Below the pieces are notes generated by a model that did not search any database, was not told where the DNA came from, and saw nothing but the letters and a program-made list of their open reading frames with translations. This document shows, one piece after another, positions 1 through 7,403 of a DNA stretch of 41,587 nucleotides. The position numbers were made by a program, and so were the translations under genes. This DNA comes from Candidatus Enterococcus wittei (GTDB lineage Bacteria; Bacillota; Bacilli; Lactobacillales; Enterococcaceae): positions 840,520 through 882,106 of the forward strand of contig NZ_NGMO01000001.1 of NCBI RefSeq assembly GCF_002140175.1, in the 5' to 3' direction. How positions within the stretch are numbered: the stretch's first letter is position 1; the number at the start of each line of letters is the position of its first letter.

Positions 1-1
1 A

Positions 2-1874
2 ATCGAGTAGAGGTCCGAATGCATAGATTCGCACCCCTCTCACACCACCATACAAGCCGTTCGGCATATGGCGGTTCAACTTATATTACAGTATGCACTT
101 TTAGATAGTAATCTAAGGCAAAGGGGATCCCTCTTTGCTTTAGTCGTTCATTGGATAGGGCTCTGTGAATCACTTTCGATAATCCAATAAATCGATAACC
201 TTTTCGACAGTAGGTTAAGCCTTTGGCTTCTTCCTCTGGTATTCCCAACTGAACCAAGGAACAGATTCTTTTCCTATAGTTCTTCCACTGCTTCCAGATA
301 ATGACTCGAATTCTTGATCGAAGTTTAGCGTCTATTTCTGCGAGTTTCCTTTTCATTTTCGCTTTACGAAAATAGTTTACCCAACCATAAATGACTTGTT
401 TCAGTTTCACGATTCGCTCATCAAGAGAAATACTTTTGTTTCTTTTGGTGAGCTGACGCAATTTCCGCTGAAATTTTTGGACAGACTCCTCATGGGGTTT
501 TGGTTGATATTTCTTTGTGTGTTTGTCGTAGTAAAATCCAAAACCTAAAAATTTTGTTCCATTCGGACGGCTGATTCTACTCTTTTCCGCATTGACAATC
601 AGCCCTAATTTCTTTTCGATAAAGGCCGTTATGGACTGTAAAACTCGATGTGCTGCCTTTTCACTCTTGACAAAAATAATACTATCATCTGCATAGCGAA
701 CAAAATGTAGACCTCTTGATTCTAATTCTTTATCTAATTCATTTAACATAATGTTGCTTAACAGAGGGCTCAGATTACCACCTTGCGGGGTACCGATAGG
801 TGTGTCTTCATATTTTCCTCTTTTCATTACGCCACTTACTAGATACTTTCGAATGAGAGAAATGACATCTCCATCTTCTATTGTACGCGAAATAATTCGC
901 ATAAGTTTGTCGTGATGGACAGTATCAAAGAATCGTTCTAAGTCAATATCCACTAGCCAATCATATCCGTTATTCATATAATCCACTGTTTGAACAATTG
1001 CCATTTCACAACTGCGGTTTGGTCGAAACCCATAACTATACTCACTGAATTGTTCTTCAAATATAGGTGTAAGAATCTGACTAATTGCCTGTTGGATAAC
1101 TCTATCGACAACAGTTGGGATACCTAGTTGACGCATTTTACCATTTCCTTTTGGTATTTCAACACGTAAGGCTGGTTGCGGATTGTACTTACGTTGGCGA
1201 ATTTGAGAACGAAGTTCTTCTTTGTGTTCCCGAAGATGGGATTTTAATTCCTCCACAGTAATTCCATCCACACCGCTTACCCCTTTATTACGATAAACTC
1301 GTTTGTAGGCTTCGTTCATGTTCTGATTACTCAAAATTTGATCTAAAAGTTTCATACTCGTTTCCTCCTTCCTCTCACGTAACGAAAGACATTTCTCTTT
1401 TGATTATCTTCTGAGATACGCTCATACTTTCATCATTAACACATTCAGAAATGTATCTTTCGTGCATTTGTGGTGCAGAAACACTATAAGTAGTTCAGTC
1501 CTTCGTGGAAAAGTATTTCCACTACTATGACGTCGGCTGACTTCTCACGATAAACCTTTTTCGACCGATTTTCTTAATAGGGAACTCCTTAATCGTTCGT
1601 GAGACCTCCCAGGGTAAGACAACTAACTTTCATCTTTTACTCGCCTGATTTACTAGATAAGCTTACGCACATCTTTTGGACTTTAGTTTGTATTGGAACC
1701 TCATCCACTTATCTAGCCTTCGTATCAGATTTCTGTTCGTCGAGCCAAGAGTTTGATACACGCTTCCTTCAGCCACATCCTCATGGATGCCACCTTGCGT
1801 TTCTCTAGCGATTGGTCGATGTGTACCCTCGCAGTGGACTTTCACCACCTAGTTAGTTGCCATGCCTGGCGCAC
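2..1874 (-). mobile_element. group IIC intron, copy 1
   Basis: Retro-element read on the minus strand. Its 5' end is GTGCGCC (base 1874) and its 3' end is CTCGAT (base 2). Bases 2-80 fold as domain V (ACCGCCATA pairing with TATGGTGGT, with a CGC triad as in IIC introns) and domain VI; the reverse transcriptase ORF lies in domain IV. The 5' exon is the terminator of the cold-shock gene, ending TTTTTTTATT. Insertion after terminator hairpins and an RT without an endonuclease domain are the known hallmarks of class C. The copy is identical to those at 4917 and 7404. The window starts one base beyond its 3' end. Confidence 0.9.
81..1355 (-). CDS. ltrA: group II intron reverse transcriptase/maturase (copy 1)
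   Basis: 424-aa intron-encoded protein that splices its intron and copies it into new target sites. The reverse transcriptase core carries VDIDLERFFD near residues 135-144, GTPQGGNLSP at 188-197 and the catalytic YADD at 221-224. The maturase/X domain follows at about 300-410 (YGWVNYFRKA, LGIPEEEA), and the protein ends without an HNH endonuclease, as in class C introns. The start is ATG behind a strong AAGGAGGAA site. The protein is identical in all three copies, so it is either very recently spread or homogenised. Confidence 0.95.
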   Translation of the reverse strand: MKLLDQILSNQNMNEAYKRVYRNKGVSGVDGITVEELKSHLREHKEELRSQIRQRKYNPQPALRVEIPKGNGKMRQLGIPTVVDRVIQQAISQILTPIFEEQFSEYSYGFRPNRSCEMAIVQTVDYMNNGYDWLVDIDLERFFDTVHHDKLMRIISRTIEDGDVISLIRKYLVSGVMKRGKYEDTPIGTPQGGNLSPLLSNIMLNELDKELESRGLHFVRYADDSIIFVKSEKAAHRVLQSITAFIEKKLGLIVNAEKSRISRPNGTKFLGFGFYYDKHTKKYQPKPHEESVQKFQRKLRQLTKRNKSISLDERIVKLKQVIYGWVNYFRKAKMKRKLAEIDAKLRSRIRVIIWKQWKNYRKRICSLVQLGIPEEEAKGLTYCRKGYRFIGLSKVIHRALSNERLKQRGIPFALDYYLKVHTVI

Positions 1875-1877
1875 AAT

Positions 1878-1903
1878 AAAAAAACACCTCAAATGAGGTG
1901 TTT
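1878..1903 (-). terminator. terminator of the cold-shock gene, intron target
   Basis: AAACACCTC/GAGGTGTTT 9-bp stem with a 4-base loop and a T-run on the minus strand. The intron copy 1 begins right after the TTATT that ends the T-run, so this is also the homing target. Confidence 0.88.
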
Positions 1904-1914
1904 AAAGTTCAACA

Positions 1915-2112
1915 TTATTTTACAATATTTACTGCTTGAGGGCCACGTTGACCTTCTTCAATATCATAAGTAACTGCTTGGCCTTCATCTAAAGACTTGA
2001 AGCCTTCTCCCTGGATCGCTGAGAAATGTGCAAATACGTCATTTCCATCTTCTCCAGTGATAAATCCAAAACCTTTGTCTGAGTTAAACCATTTTACTGT
2101 ACCGTTATTCAT
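1915..2112 (-). CDS. cold-shock protein, CspA family
   Basis: 65-aa single cold-shock domain that binds single-stranded RNA/DNA as a chaperone. RNP-1-like KGFGFI (residues 13-18) and RNP-2-like VFAHF (residues 26-30) are both visible, and the length is normal for the family. ATG start behind AGGAGG. It has a long leader of about 115 nt from the promoter at 2235-2263, typical of csp genes whose leader RNA senses temperature. It may be chromosomal or carried by the prophage; its position beyond the lysis genes leaves both open. Confidence 0.93.
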   Translation of the reverse strand: MNNGTVKWFNSDKGFGFITGEDGNDVFAHFSAIQGEGFKSLDEGQAVTYDIEEGQRGPQAVNIVK

Positions 2113-2234
2113 ATATATTTCCTCCTGATACGTATATAATACGTGTTTTGTTGCAATTAATATTACTTTGTAAAAGGAGTTTTTATAGTGTGAATATATC
2201 GCTCAGATTACGTTTCAAATTAGATTACTTGTTT

Positions 2235-2263
2235 AGTATAACACGAATGTAATGGTAACACAA
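2235..2263 (-). promoter_or_regulatory. sigma-A promoter of the cold-shock gene
   Basis: Minus-strand TTGTGT, 17-base spacer, TATACT. Transcription would start near 2228 and leave a leader of about 115 nt before the ATG at 2112. Confidence 0.7.
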
Positions 2264-2352
2264 GGCTAACACGATTTAATATAAAGAACTATATTTAAGC
2301 ATTTAGAAGAGTTAATTGCAGAACGAAAATACAAATACAATACTGATTAAAA

Positions 2353-2382
2353 TTAAATAAAAAAACCACCTTTTGGAGGTGG
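2353..2382 (-). terminator. rho-independent terminator after DUF3800 gene
   Basis: CCACCT/AGGTGG stem followed on the minus strand by seven T residues. Confidence 0.75.
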
Positions 2383-2470
2383 CCCACAAGGGACGGCGTA
2401 CTTACATTACGCTTAATAATTATTATCGTATTCCTTGTGTCGGCAGTGCGAAATTAATTCGCCTGTAAGT
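2353..2470 (-). other. structured RNA segment, 3' region of the DUF3800 gene
   Basis: This stretch lies between the DUF3800 stop and the cold-shock promoter. It has a nested fold: CACAAGG (2385-2391) with CCTTGTG (2433-2439), enclosing GCGTA/TACGC (2396-2412) and the palindrome TAATAATTATTA (2414-2425); next to it is GCGAA/TTCGC (2448-2462). It ends at a terminator (CCACCT/AGGTGG, 2366-2382, T-run on the minus strand). It could be a 3' UTR structure or an independent small RNA. No family recognised. Confidence 0.45.
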
Positions 2471-2532
2471 TAATCATAAAGTAACTATCTGCTAAATGCA
2501 ATAGTTATGCTTAAAAAAATTTAGCTTATTTT

Positions 2533-3225
2533 TTAAGGCAACCTCATACAAGAATGTTCCGGTATATTTCTCATTTCTCTGTTATCAATCTTGAACGATG
2601 TCCATAATCTGTTTGCCAATATATCACTAGCTTGTATCAAATAATTATGTTTAGAATCGCAATAAGACACATTTATTTCTAACTTACCTTTCCAAATAGG
2701 TTCATAAAATACACCATAATTAAAATTATGAACACCATTTTTTAGTTCTTCATATACTGATTCTTCAAAATTATAATAGCCATTACTTGCAGTGGCTTGC
2801 TCATCCACACAGATACATAGCTTTAAGTCGTCCTCTGGATTCAATAATCCTCTATTTATCAGCAACTTAATTTTTTCTTTGACCAGTCTTTTTAATACAT
2901 AATCTTTATATCTGTGTATTGATTTTTTATGATCTAAAATATTTGACTGTACCCTTTTGATATCAACTGTTAATCCCATACTATGTTCGTTTTTTAAAAC
3001 CCTGTATAATTCGTATTTTTCACTTTTATCTAAATAACAAGCTTTTAATTCTTCTCTGTTACCTCGTTTGGTTTGGATTCGTTGAACCACTTTTTTATAT
3101 TTTCTTTTTGCAATTTCTTTATTATCCTTGCCAATGAATGCGTATCCAGCGTAGACAAAAAATCTATTAGGTGCATTCCTATGCAAGACGCCTGAATCAT
3201 CAAAAAATAAATGTAATTCTTCCAA
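2533..3225 (-). CDS. DUF3800 domain protein
   Basis: 230-aa protein with the DUF3800 signature: FFDDSG at residues 7-12, an internal conserved aspartate (ICVDEQ, about 138-143) and a C-terminal QASDILAN (about 199-206). The family is predicted to have an RNase H-like nuclease fold with acidic catalytic residues and often occurs in prophages and accessory islands; its cellular target is unknown. TTG start at 3225 behind GGAG. It has its own promoter (3264-3292) and terminator, so it is an independent cargo gene at the end of the prophage, possibly a defence or conversion gene (inference). Confidence 0.8.
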   Translation of the reverse strand: MEELHLFFDDSGVLHRNAPNRFFVYAGYAFIGKDNKEIAKRKYKKVVQRIQTKRGNREELKACYLDKSEKYELYRVLKNEHSMGLTVDIKRVQSNILDHKKSIHRYKDYVLKRLVKEKIKLLINRGLLNPEDDLKLCICVDEQATASNGYYNFEESVYEELKNGVHNFNYGVFYEPIWKGKLEINVSYCDSKHNYLIQASDILANRLWTSFKIDNREMRNIPEHSCMRLP

Positions 3226-3263
3226 CAGCCGCTTCTCCGATCATTTGTTATAAATATATGTTA

Positions 3264-3292
3264 ATTTTACATCTTAGCCGTCTTTATAACAA
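3264..3292 (-). promoter_or_regulatory. promoter of the DUF3800 gene
   Basis: Minus-strand TTGTTA, 17-base spacer, TAAAAT, about 40 bases upstream of the TTG start. Confidence 0.6.
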
Positions 3293-3329
3293 TAACTAAA
3301 ATTGCAGATGTAGCCTAATTATATGTACT

Positions 3330-3354
3330 GCCCCTCAACGAGGGGCCATTTTTT
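3330..3354 (+). terminator. hairpin with T-run on the strand opposite to the genes
   Basis: GCCCCTC/GAGGGGC with loop AAC, followed by TTTTTT on the plus strand only. All genes around it are on the minus strand, for which it offers an A-run followed by a hairpin directly after the amidase stop codon. It may stop antisense transcription or act as a weak 3' end for the lysis operon. Confidence 0.5.
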
Positions 3355-4372
3355 ATCGTTGCGGAATATTTAAATACCAGCGTTTATCATGAAAATCTTG
3401 TGCTCCGCCTTTAGTGTTCCCTTCTGGATCATTCGTTGCCCGCATCATTACATAGACTTTCTTATTAGGAAAATTACGCATATTGAAAGATACATGATAA
3501 CCAACATTTCCAGAAGTATTATAAGCTTGGTTTACATCTGGTCTATAAATTCCATCAGCTCTTACTCGAGCTAATTCTTTCCCAGTATTGTAGTCCATAA
3601 TGAAAATATACTCGTATTTATAGTTAGCAATGTGCCATCCAGCCACATGCAAGTTTGCGTTTTCGATTTCCCCAAACTGATCAATGTGGGCGTAATTTGT
3701 TCCATCTGTCAGCGTAGGATTTGCTGCACCTGCTCTAGTTGGATCAATGACTGGTTTATCATCTGAAGTTGTCGGATTTTCATCGGTAAATCCATGAGCT
3801 AAATCATATGCTAATTTTTCTTTACTTACGCCCATTTCAGAAAGATAACCATAAGGATCTGTATGATCGCCCCAGATGTTTTGTGTTACCCATAAATGCG
3901 ATTTGATTCCCGGTTGGTTATAAGGAGTGTCCAACGTTAATGGAATACCATATTTCATTGCTGAATCTCTAGCCAATTCAACGTATGCCTTGTAGTTTTT
4001 CTCAAACGTTGCTTTATCATGTGTTTGTTGTAACTCAATCTGCACAGGACTGTTGGCATTAGCATACGAACCAGCACCGTACTGTACATAACCAGGTTGT
4101 CCAACTTGGTAAACAATTCCGCCATCACCCACAATGTAAGCAGTGTAAGCACTGGTCCATGAACGTTGCATATACTGCGCTTCATTGCGTCCTGTTGCTG
4201 TTTCATTAGCCGTTTCATGCAGTAAAATGTACTGATTATTTGCTATTTGTGAGCTACCTTCATTTGCGCCCAAATTAAATTCATTATTGATCGTATAAGC
4301 AAAACCATTAATCGGCAATAAAAAAAGAGCCGTTAACAGGCTCATCGCAGTAATAGTAATTTTCTTTTTCAT
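3353..4372 (-). CDS. phage endolysin, N-acetylmuramoyl-L-alanine amidase (Amidase_2)
   Basis: 339-aa cell-wall hydrolase predicted to cut the bond between muramic acid and the stem peptide. Residues 1-25 look like a Sec signal peptide (lysines, a hydrophobic core, cleavage near GFA-YT). An Amidase_2 domain follows (about 45-190) with the zinc histidine in LLHETAN and a second histidine in WGDHTDPYGY. After a linker, residues 215-339 form a C-terminal domain probably used for wall binding. It is the last gene of the lysis cassette, 10 bases after the holin. An exported endolysin would need the holin only to depolarise the membrane. Confidence 0.9.
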   Translation of the reverse strand: MKKKITITAMSLLTALFLLPINGFAYTINNEFNLGANEGSSQIANNQYILLHETANETATGRNEAQYMQRSWTSAYTAYIVGDGGIVYQVGQPGYVQYGAGSYANANSPVQIELQQTHDKATFEKNYKAYVELARDSAMKYGIPLTLDTPYNQPGIKSHLWVTQNIWGDHTDPYGYLSEMGVSKEKLAYDLAHGFTDENPTTSDDKPVIDPTRAGAANPTLTDGTNYAHIDQFGEIENANLHVAGWHIANYKYEYIFIMDYNTGKELARVRADGIYRPDVNQAYNTSGNVGYHVSFNMRNFPNKKVYVMMRATNDPEGNTKGGAQDFHDKRWYLNIPQR

Positions 4373-4382
4373 TTGTTTCCTC

Positions 4383-4580
4383 CTATTTTTTCAAATTATA
4401 AGCCGACACACCAGTGATAACGCCTAAAAATGTTGCTACTGCATTGATAGTGAGTACTGTCATATCTGTTCCATTCCATCCATAGGCTTTCCCTAACGTT
4501 GCTACTAACACAGAAGCAGCTGGCAATACTGTTAAAACTGTCCATTTAATGACTTGATAATACTTATCGGGTAAAATCAT
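4383..4580 (-). CDS. phage holin
   Basis: 65-aa membrane protein with two hydrophobic segments (about residues 12-30 and 38-58) separated by a short turn (KAYGWNG), and a basic tail YNLKK. Size, topology and position between an XhlA-like gene and the amidase fit the small phage holins (Hol44/phage_holin_5 type) of lactobacillales phages. It would permeabilise or depolarise the cell membrane at lysis. ATG start; the cassette genes are closely spaced. Confidence 0.85.
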   Translation of the reverse strand: MILPDKYYQVIKWTVLTVLPAASVLVATLGKAYGWNGTDMTVLTINAVATFLGVITGVSAYNLKK

Positions 4581-4602
4581 TTCTTCTTAACTCCTTTCTT
4601 TT

Positions 4603-4896
4603 TTACCTAGACTTTTCTCTAAATAAAGTTTTAATTTGTTGCGTGTGTTCCACCAATTTTTCTGCATGTGTATCTAATCTTTCATCATGTTTCTTCAATT
4701 CTTCATGAATAGTAATGCGATCAGATTTGCTTGCTTCTAAATCTTTAGTCAGTAAATCTAAATTTCGGCTTACTTTTGAAAGAGTCTCAGTAATCTTCGA
4801 GAAAGATGCAGTAATTGGTTTTATTACTAATAAAATCAAAGAAACGATAGCGGTTATTGATCCTGCTATCGCTCCCCATTCCCCTAAATTAATCAT
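4603..4896 (-). CDS. XhlA-like lysis accessory membrane protein
   Basis: 97-aa protein with one N-terminal transmembrane segment (about residues 8-28) followed by a long charged coiled coil (30-95). It precedes the holin, the place of XhlA/hemolysin-like proteins in Bacillus PBSX-type lysis cassettes. ATG at 4896 with AAGGAG upstream. Intron copy 2 ends about 20 bases upstream, just outside the ribosome site, so transcripts must cross the intron and the terminator before it to reach this gene. Confidence 0.7.
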   Translation of the reverse strand: MINLGEWGAIAGSITAIVSLILLVIKPITASFSKITETLSKVSRNLDLLTKDLEASKSDRITIHEELKKHDERLDTHAEKLVEHTQQIKTLFREKSR

Positions 4897-4916
4897 GCGA
4901 CAACTCCTTGAATCAA

Positions 4917-6789
4917 ATCGAGTAGAGGTCCGAATGCATAGATTCGCACCCCTCTCACACCACCATACAAGCCGTTCGGCATATGGCGGTTCAACTTATA
5001 TTACAGTATGCACTTTTAGATAGTAATCTAAGGCAAAGGGGATCCCTCTTTGCTTTAGTCGTTCATTGGATAGGGCTCTGTGAATCACTTTCGATAATCC
5101 AATAAATCGATAACCTTTTCGACAGTAGGTTAAGCCTTTGGCTTCTTCCTCTGGTATTCCCAACTGAACCAAGGAACAGATTCTTTTCCTATAGTTCTTC
5201 CACTGCTTCCAGATAATGACTCGAATTCTTGATCGAAGTTTAGCGTCTATTTCTGCGAGTTTCCTTTTCATTTTCGCTTTACGAAAATAGTTTACCCAAC
5301 CATAAATGACTTGTTTCAGTTTCACGATTCGCTCATCAAGAGAAATACTTTTGTTTCTTTTGGTGAGCTGACGCAATTTCCGCTGAAATTTTTGGACAGA
5401 CTCCTCATGGGGTTTTGGTTGATATTTCTTTGTGTGTTTGTCGTAGTAAAATCCAAAACCTAAAAATTTTGTTCCATTCGGACGGCTGATTCTACTCTTT
5501 TCCGCATTGACAATCAGCCCTAATTTCTTTTCGATAAAGGCCGTTATGGACTGTAAAACTCGATGTGCTGCCTTTTCACTCTTGACAAAAATAATACTAT
5601 CATCTGCATAGCGAACAAAATGTAGACCTCTTGATTCTAATTCTTTATCTAATTCATTTAACATAATGTTGCTTAACAGAGGGCTCAGATTACCACCTTG
5701 CGGGGTACCGATAGGTGTGTCTTCATATTTTCCTCTTTTCATTACGCCACTTACTAGATACTTTCGAATGAGAGAAATGACATCTCCATCTTCTATTGTA
5801 CGCGAAATAATTCGCATAAGTTTGTCGTGATGGACAGTATCAAAGAATCGTTCTAAGTCAATATCCACTAGCCAATCATATCCGTTATTCATATAATCCA
5901 CTGTTTGAACAATTGCCATTTCACAACTGCGGTTTGGTCGAAACCCATAACTATACTCACTGAATTGTTCTTCAAATATAGGTGTAAGAATCTGACTAAT
6001 TGCCTGTTGGATAACTCTATCGACAACAGTTGGGATACCTAGTTGACGCATTTTACCATTTCCTTTTGGTATTTCAACACGTAAGGCTGGTTGCGGATTG
6101 TACTTACGTTGGCGAATTTGAGAACGAAGTTCTTCTTTGTGTTCCCGAAGATGGGATTTTAATTCCTCCACAGTAATTCCATCCACACCGCTTACCCCTT
6201 TATTACGATAAACTCGTTTGTAGGCTTCGTTCATGTTCTGATTACTCAAAATTTGATCTAAAAGTTTCATACTCGTTTCCTCCTTCCTCTCACGTAACGA
6301 AAGACATTTCTCTTTTGATTATCTTCTGAGATACGCTCATACTTTCATCATTAACACATTCAGAAATGTATCTTTCGTGCATTTGTGGTGCAGAAACACT
6401 ATAAGTAGTTCAGTCCTTCGTGGAAAAGTATTTCCACTACTATGACGTCGGCTGACTTCTCACGATAAACCTTTTTCGACCGATTTTCTTAATAGGGAAC
6501 TCCTTAATCGTTCGTGAGACCTCCCAGGGTAAGACAACTAACTTTCATCTTTTACTCGCCTGATTTACTAGATAAGCTTACGCACATCTTTTGGACTTTA
6601 GTTTGTATTGGAACCTCATCCACTTATCTAGCCTTCGTATCAGATTTCTGTTCGTCGAGCCAAGAGTTTGATACACGCTTCCTTCAGCCACATCCTCATG
6701 GATGCCACCTTGCGTTTCTCTAGCGATTGGTCGATGTGTACCCTCGCAGTGGACTTTCACCACCTAGTTAGTTGCCATGCCTGGCGCAC
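4917..6789 (-). mobile_element. group IIC intron, copy 2
   Basis: Same 1873 bp as copies 1 and 3. The 5' end GTGCGCC at 6789 follows the terminator of the 146-aa gene (6793-6817); the 3' end CTCGAT at 4917 lies right before the ribosome site of the XhlA-like gene. The insertion therefore stands between a terminator and the lysis cassette. Confidence 0.9.
4996..6270 (-). CDS. ltrA: group II intron reverse transcriptase/maturase (copy 2)
   Basis: Identical in all 424 residues to the protein at 81-1355: reverse transcriptase with YADD at 221-224, maturase domain, no endonuclease domain. Frame and ribosome site are intact, so the copy should be functional if transcribed. Confidence 0.95.
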   Translation of the reverse strand: MKLLDQILSNQNMNEAYKRVYRNKGVSGVDGITVEELKSHLREHKEELRSQIRQRKYNPQPALRVEIPKGNGKMRQLGIPTVVDRVIQQAISQILTPIFEEQFSEYSYGFRPNRSCEMAIVQTVDYMNNGYDWLVDIDLERFFDTVHHDKLMRIISRTIEDGDVISLIRKYLVSGVMKRGKYEDTPIGTPQGGNLSPLLSNIMLNELDKELESRGLHFVRYADDSIIFVKSEKAAHRVLQSITAFIEKKLGLIVNAEKSRISRPNGTKFLGFGFYYDKHTKKYQPKPHEESVQKFQRKLRQLTKRNKSISLDERIVKLKQVIYGWVNYFRKAKMKRKLAEIDAKLRSRIRVIIWKQWKNYRKRICSLVQLGIPEEEAKGLTYCRKGYRFIGLSKVIHRALSNERLKQRGIPFALDYYLKVHTVI

Positions 6790-6792
6790 AAT

Positions 6793-6817
6793 AAAAAGAC
6801 CACTCAACGAGTGATCT
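6793..6817 (-). terminator. terminator used as intron target (copy 2)
   Basis: Minus-strand AGATCACTC/GAGTGGTCT with loop GTT and TTTTTATT. The 28 bases from AGATCACTC to the intron boundary are the same as at 9277-9304 before intron copy 3. Confidence 0.85.
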
Positions 6818-6858
6818 AAAAAAATCTAAAAGATGTTCATCAGTGTTTTAGACTTATG

Positions 6859-7299
6859 TCATTCATTTTTTTGGTCTTTTTCAAGTAACTCAATTATTTT
6901 ATCAATAGAACTATCTAGTCCCGTGAATTTATAAACTCTTTTTGTTATTTTGCTTCCCTCGCCGCTTAATCCTAAATTACCAGATTTATTTTTTCCATCA
7001 ATAGTAACTCCTGTACCACCTTTGCCATTACCTTCGAAATACTCTTCTATTTCGACAATTTCTGAATTATTGATACGTTCAGCAATTGCAATTTCTTTCA
7101 ATAAATTTGCAATATCCATATTAACTGGTTTCGTTAAAATATCTGAAGTCATATCGCTTGCTTCTTGAGGATTCCCTTTTCCTTCATCATAATTCTCTTT
7201 AGTTTTGATTAAGCCAATTAAGTCAGAAACTAGATAGAAAGTCGGTGGCACACTTGCTTTCGCTACTGCCGCCCCAAGTTGTTTATAGTCAATAGGCAT
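6859..7299 (-). CDS. unrecognised 146-aa protein between two introns
   Basis: I do not recognise this protein. It has a moderately hydrophobic stretch near residues 18-32 (TFYLVSDLIGLI), a helical middle (60-88), a Gly/Lys-rich loop (89-115) and a charged C-terminal helix ending DQKNE. No signal peptide or metal motif is visible. ATG start behind AAAAGGAGG, with its own promoter (7333-7362) and terminator. It is an autonomous transcription unit of about 0.6 kb enclosed by intron copies 2 and 3. It could be prophage cargo or a piece of another locus joined in through the introns. Confidence 0.7.
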   Translation of the reverse strand: MPIDYKQLGAAVAKASVPPTFYLVSDLIGLIKTKENYDEGKGNPQEASDMTSDILTKPVNMDIANLLKEIAIAERINNSEIVEIEEYFEGNGKGGTGVTIDGKNKSGNLGLSGEGSKITKRVYKFTGLDSSIDKIIELLEKDQKNE

Positions 7300-7332
7300 T
7301 TCTTTTTGCCTCCTTTTAGATTTAACAGTTTA

Positions 7333-7362
7333 ATAATAACTAATAATTGTATAATAAAGCAA
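7333..7362 (-). promoter_or_regulatory. promoter of the 146-aa gene
   Basis: Minus-strand TTGCTT, 18-base spacer, TATTAT, about 35 bases before the ATG. Confidence 0.5.
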
Positions 7363-7403
7363 GTCTACTTTAAAACAGAAACTACTTGAAATATAGCCAA
7401 ATA

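Noticed and set aside
1599-1848. ORFs of 61-69 aa on both strands inside the intron (repeated at 6514-6763 and 9001-9250)
   Set aside because: They lie in the ribozyme domains I-III of the intron; no ribosome sites, and they recur only because the intron recurs.
2280-2350. Plus-strand coding remnant (KHLEELIAERKYKYNTD followed by a stop)
   Set aside because: Only about 21 codons, no start or ribosome site; could be chance in AT-rich DNA.
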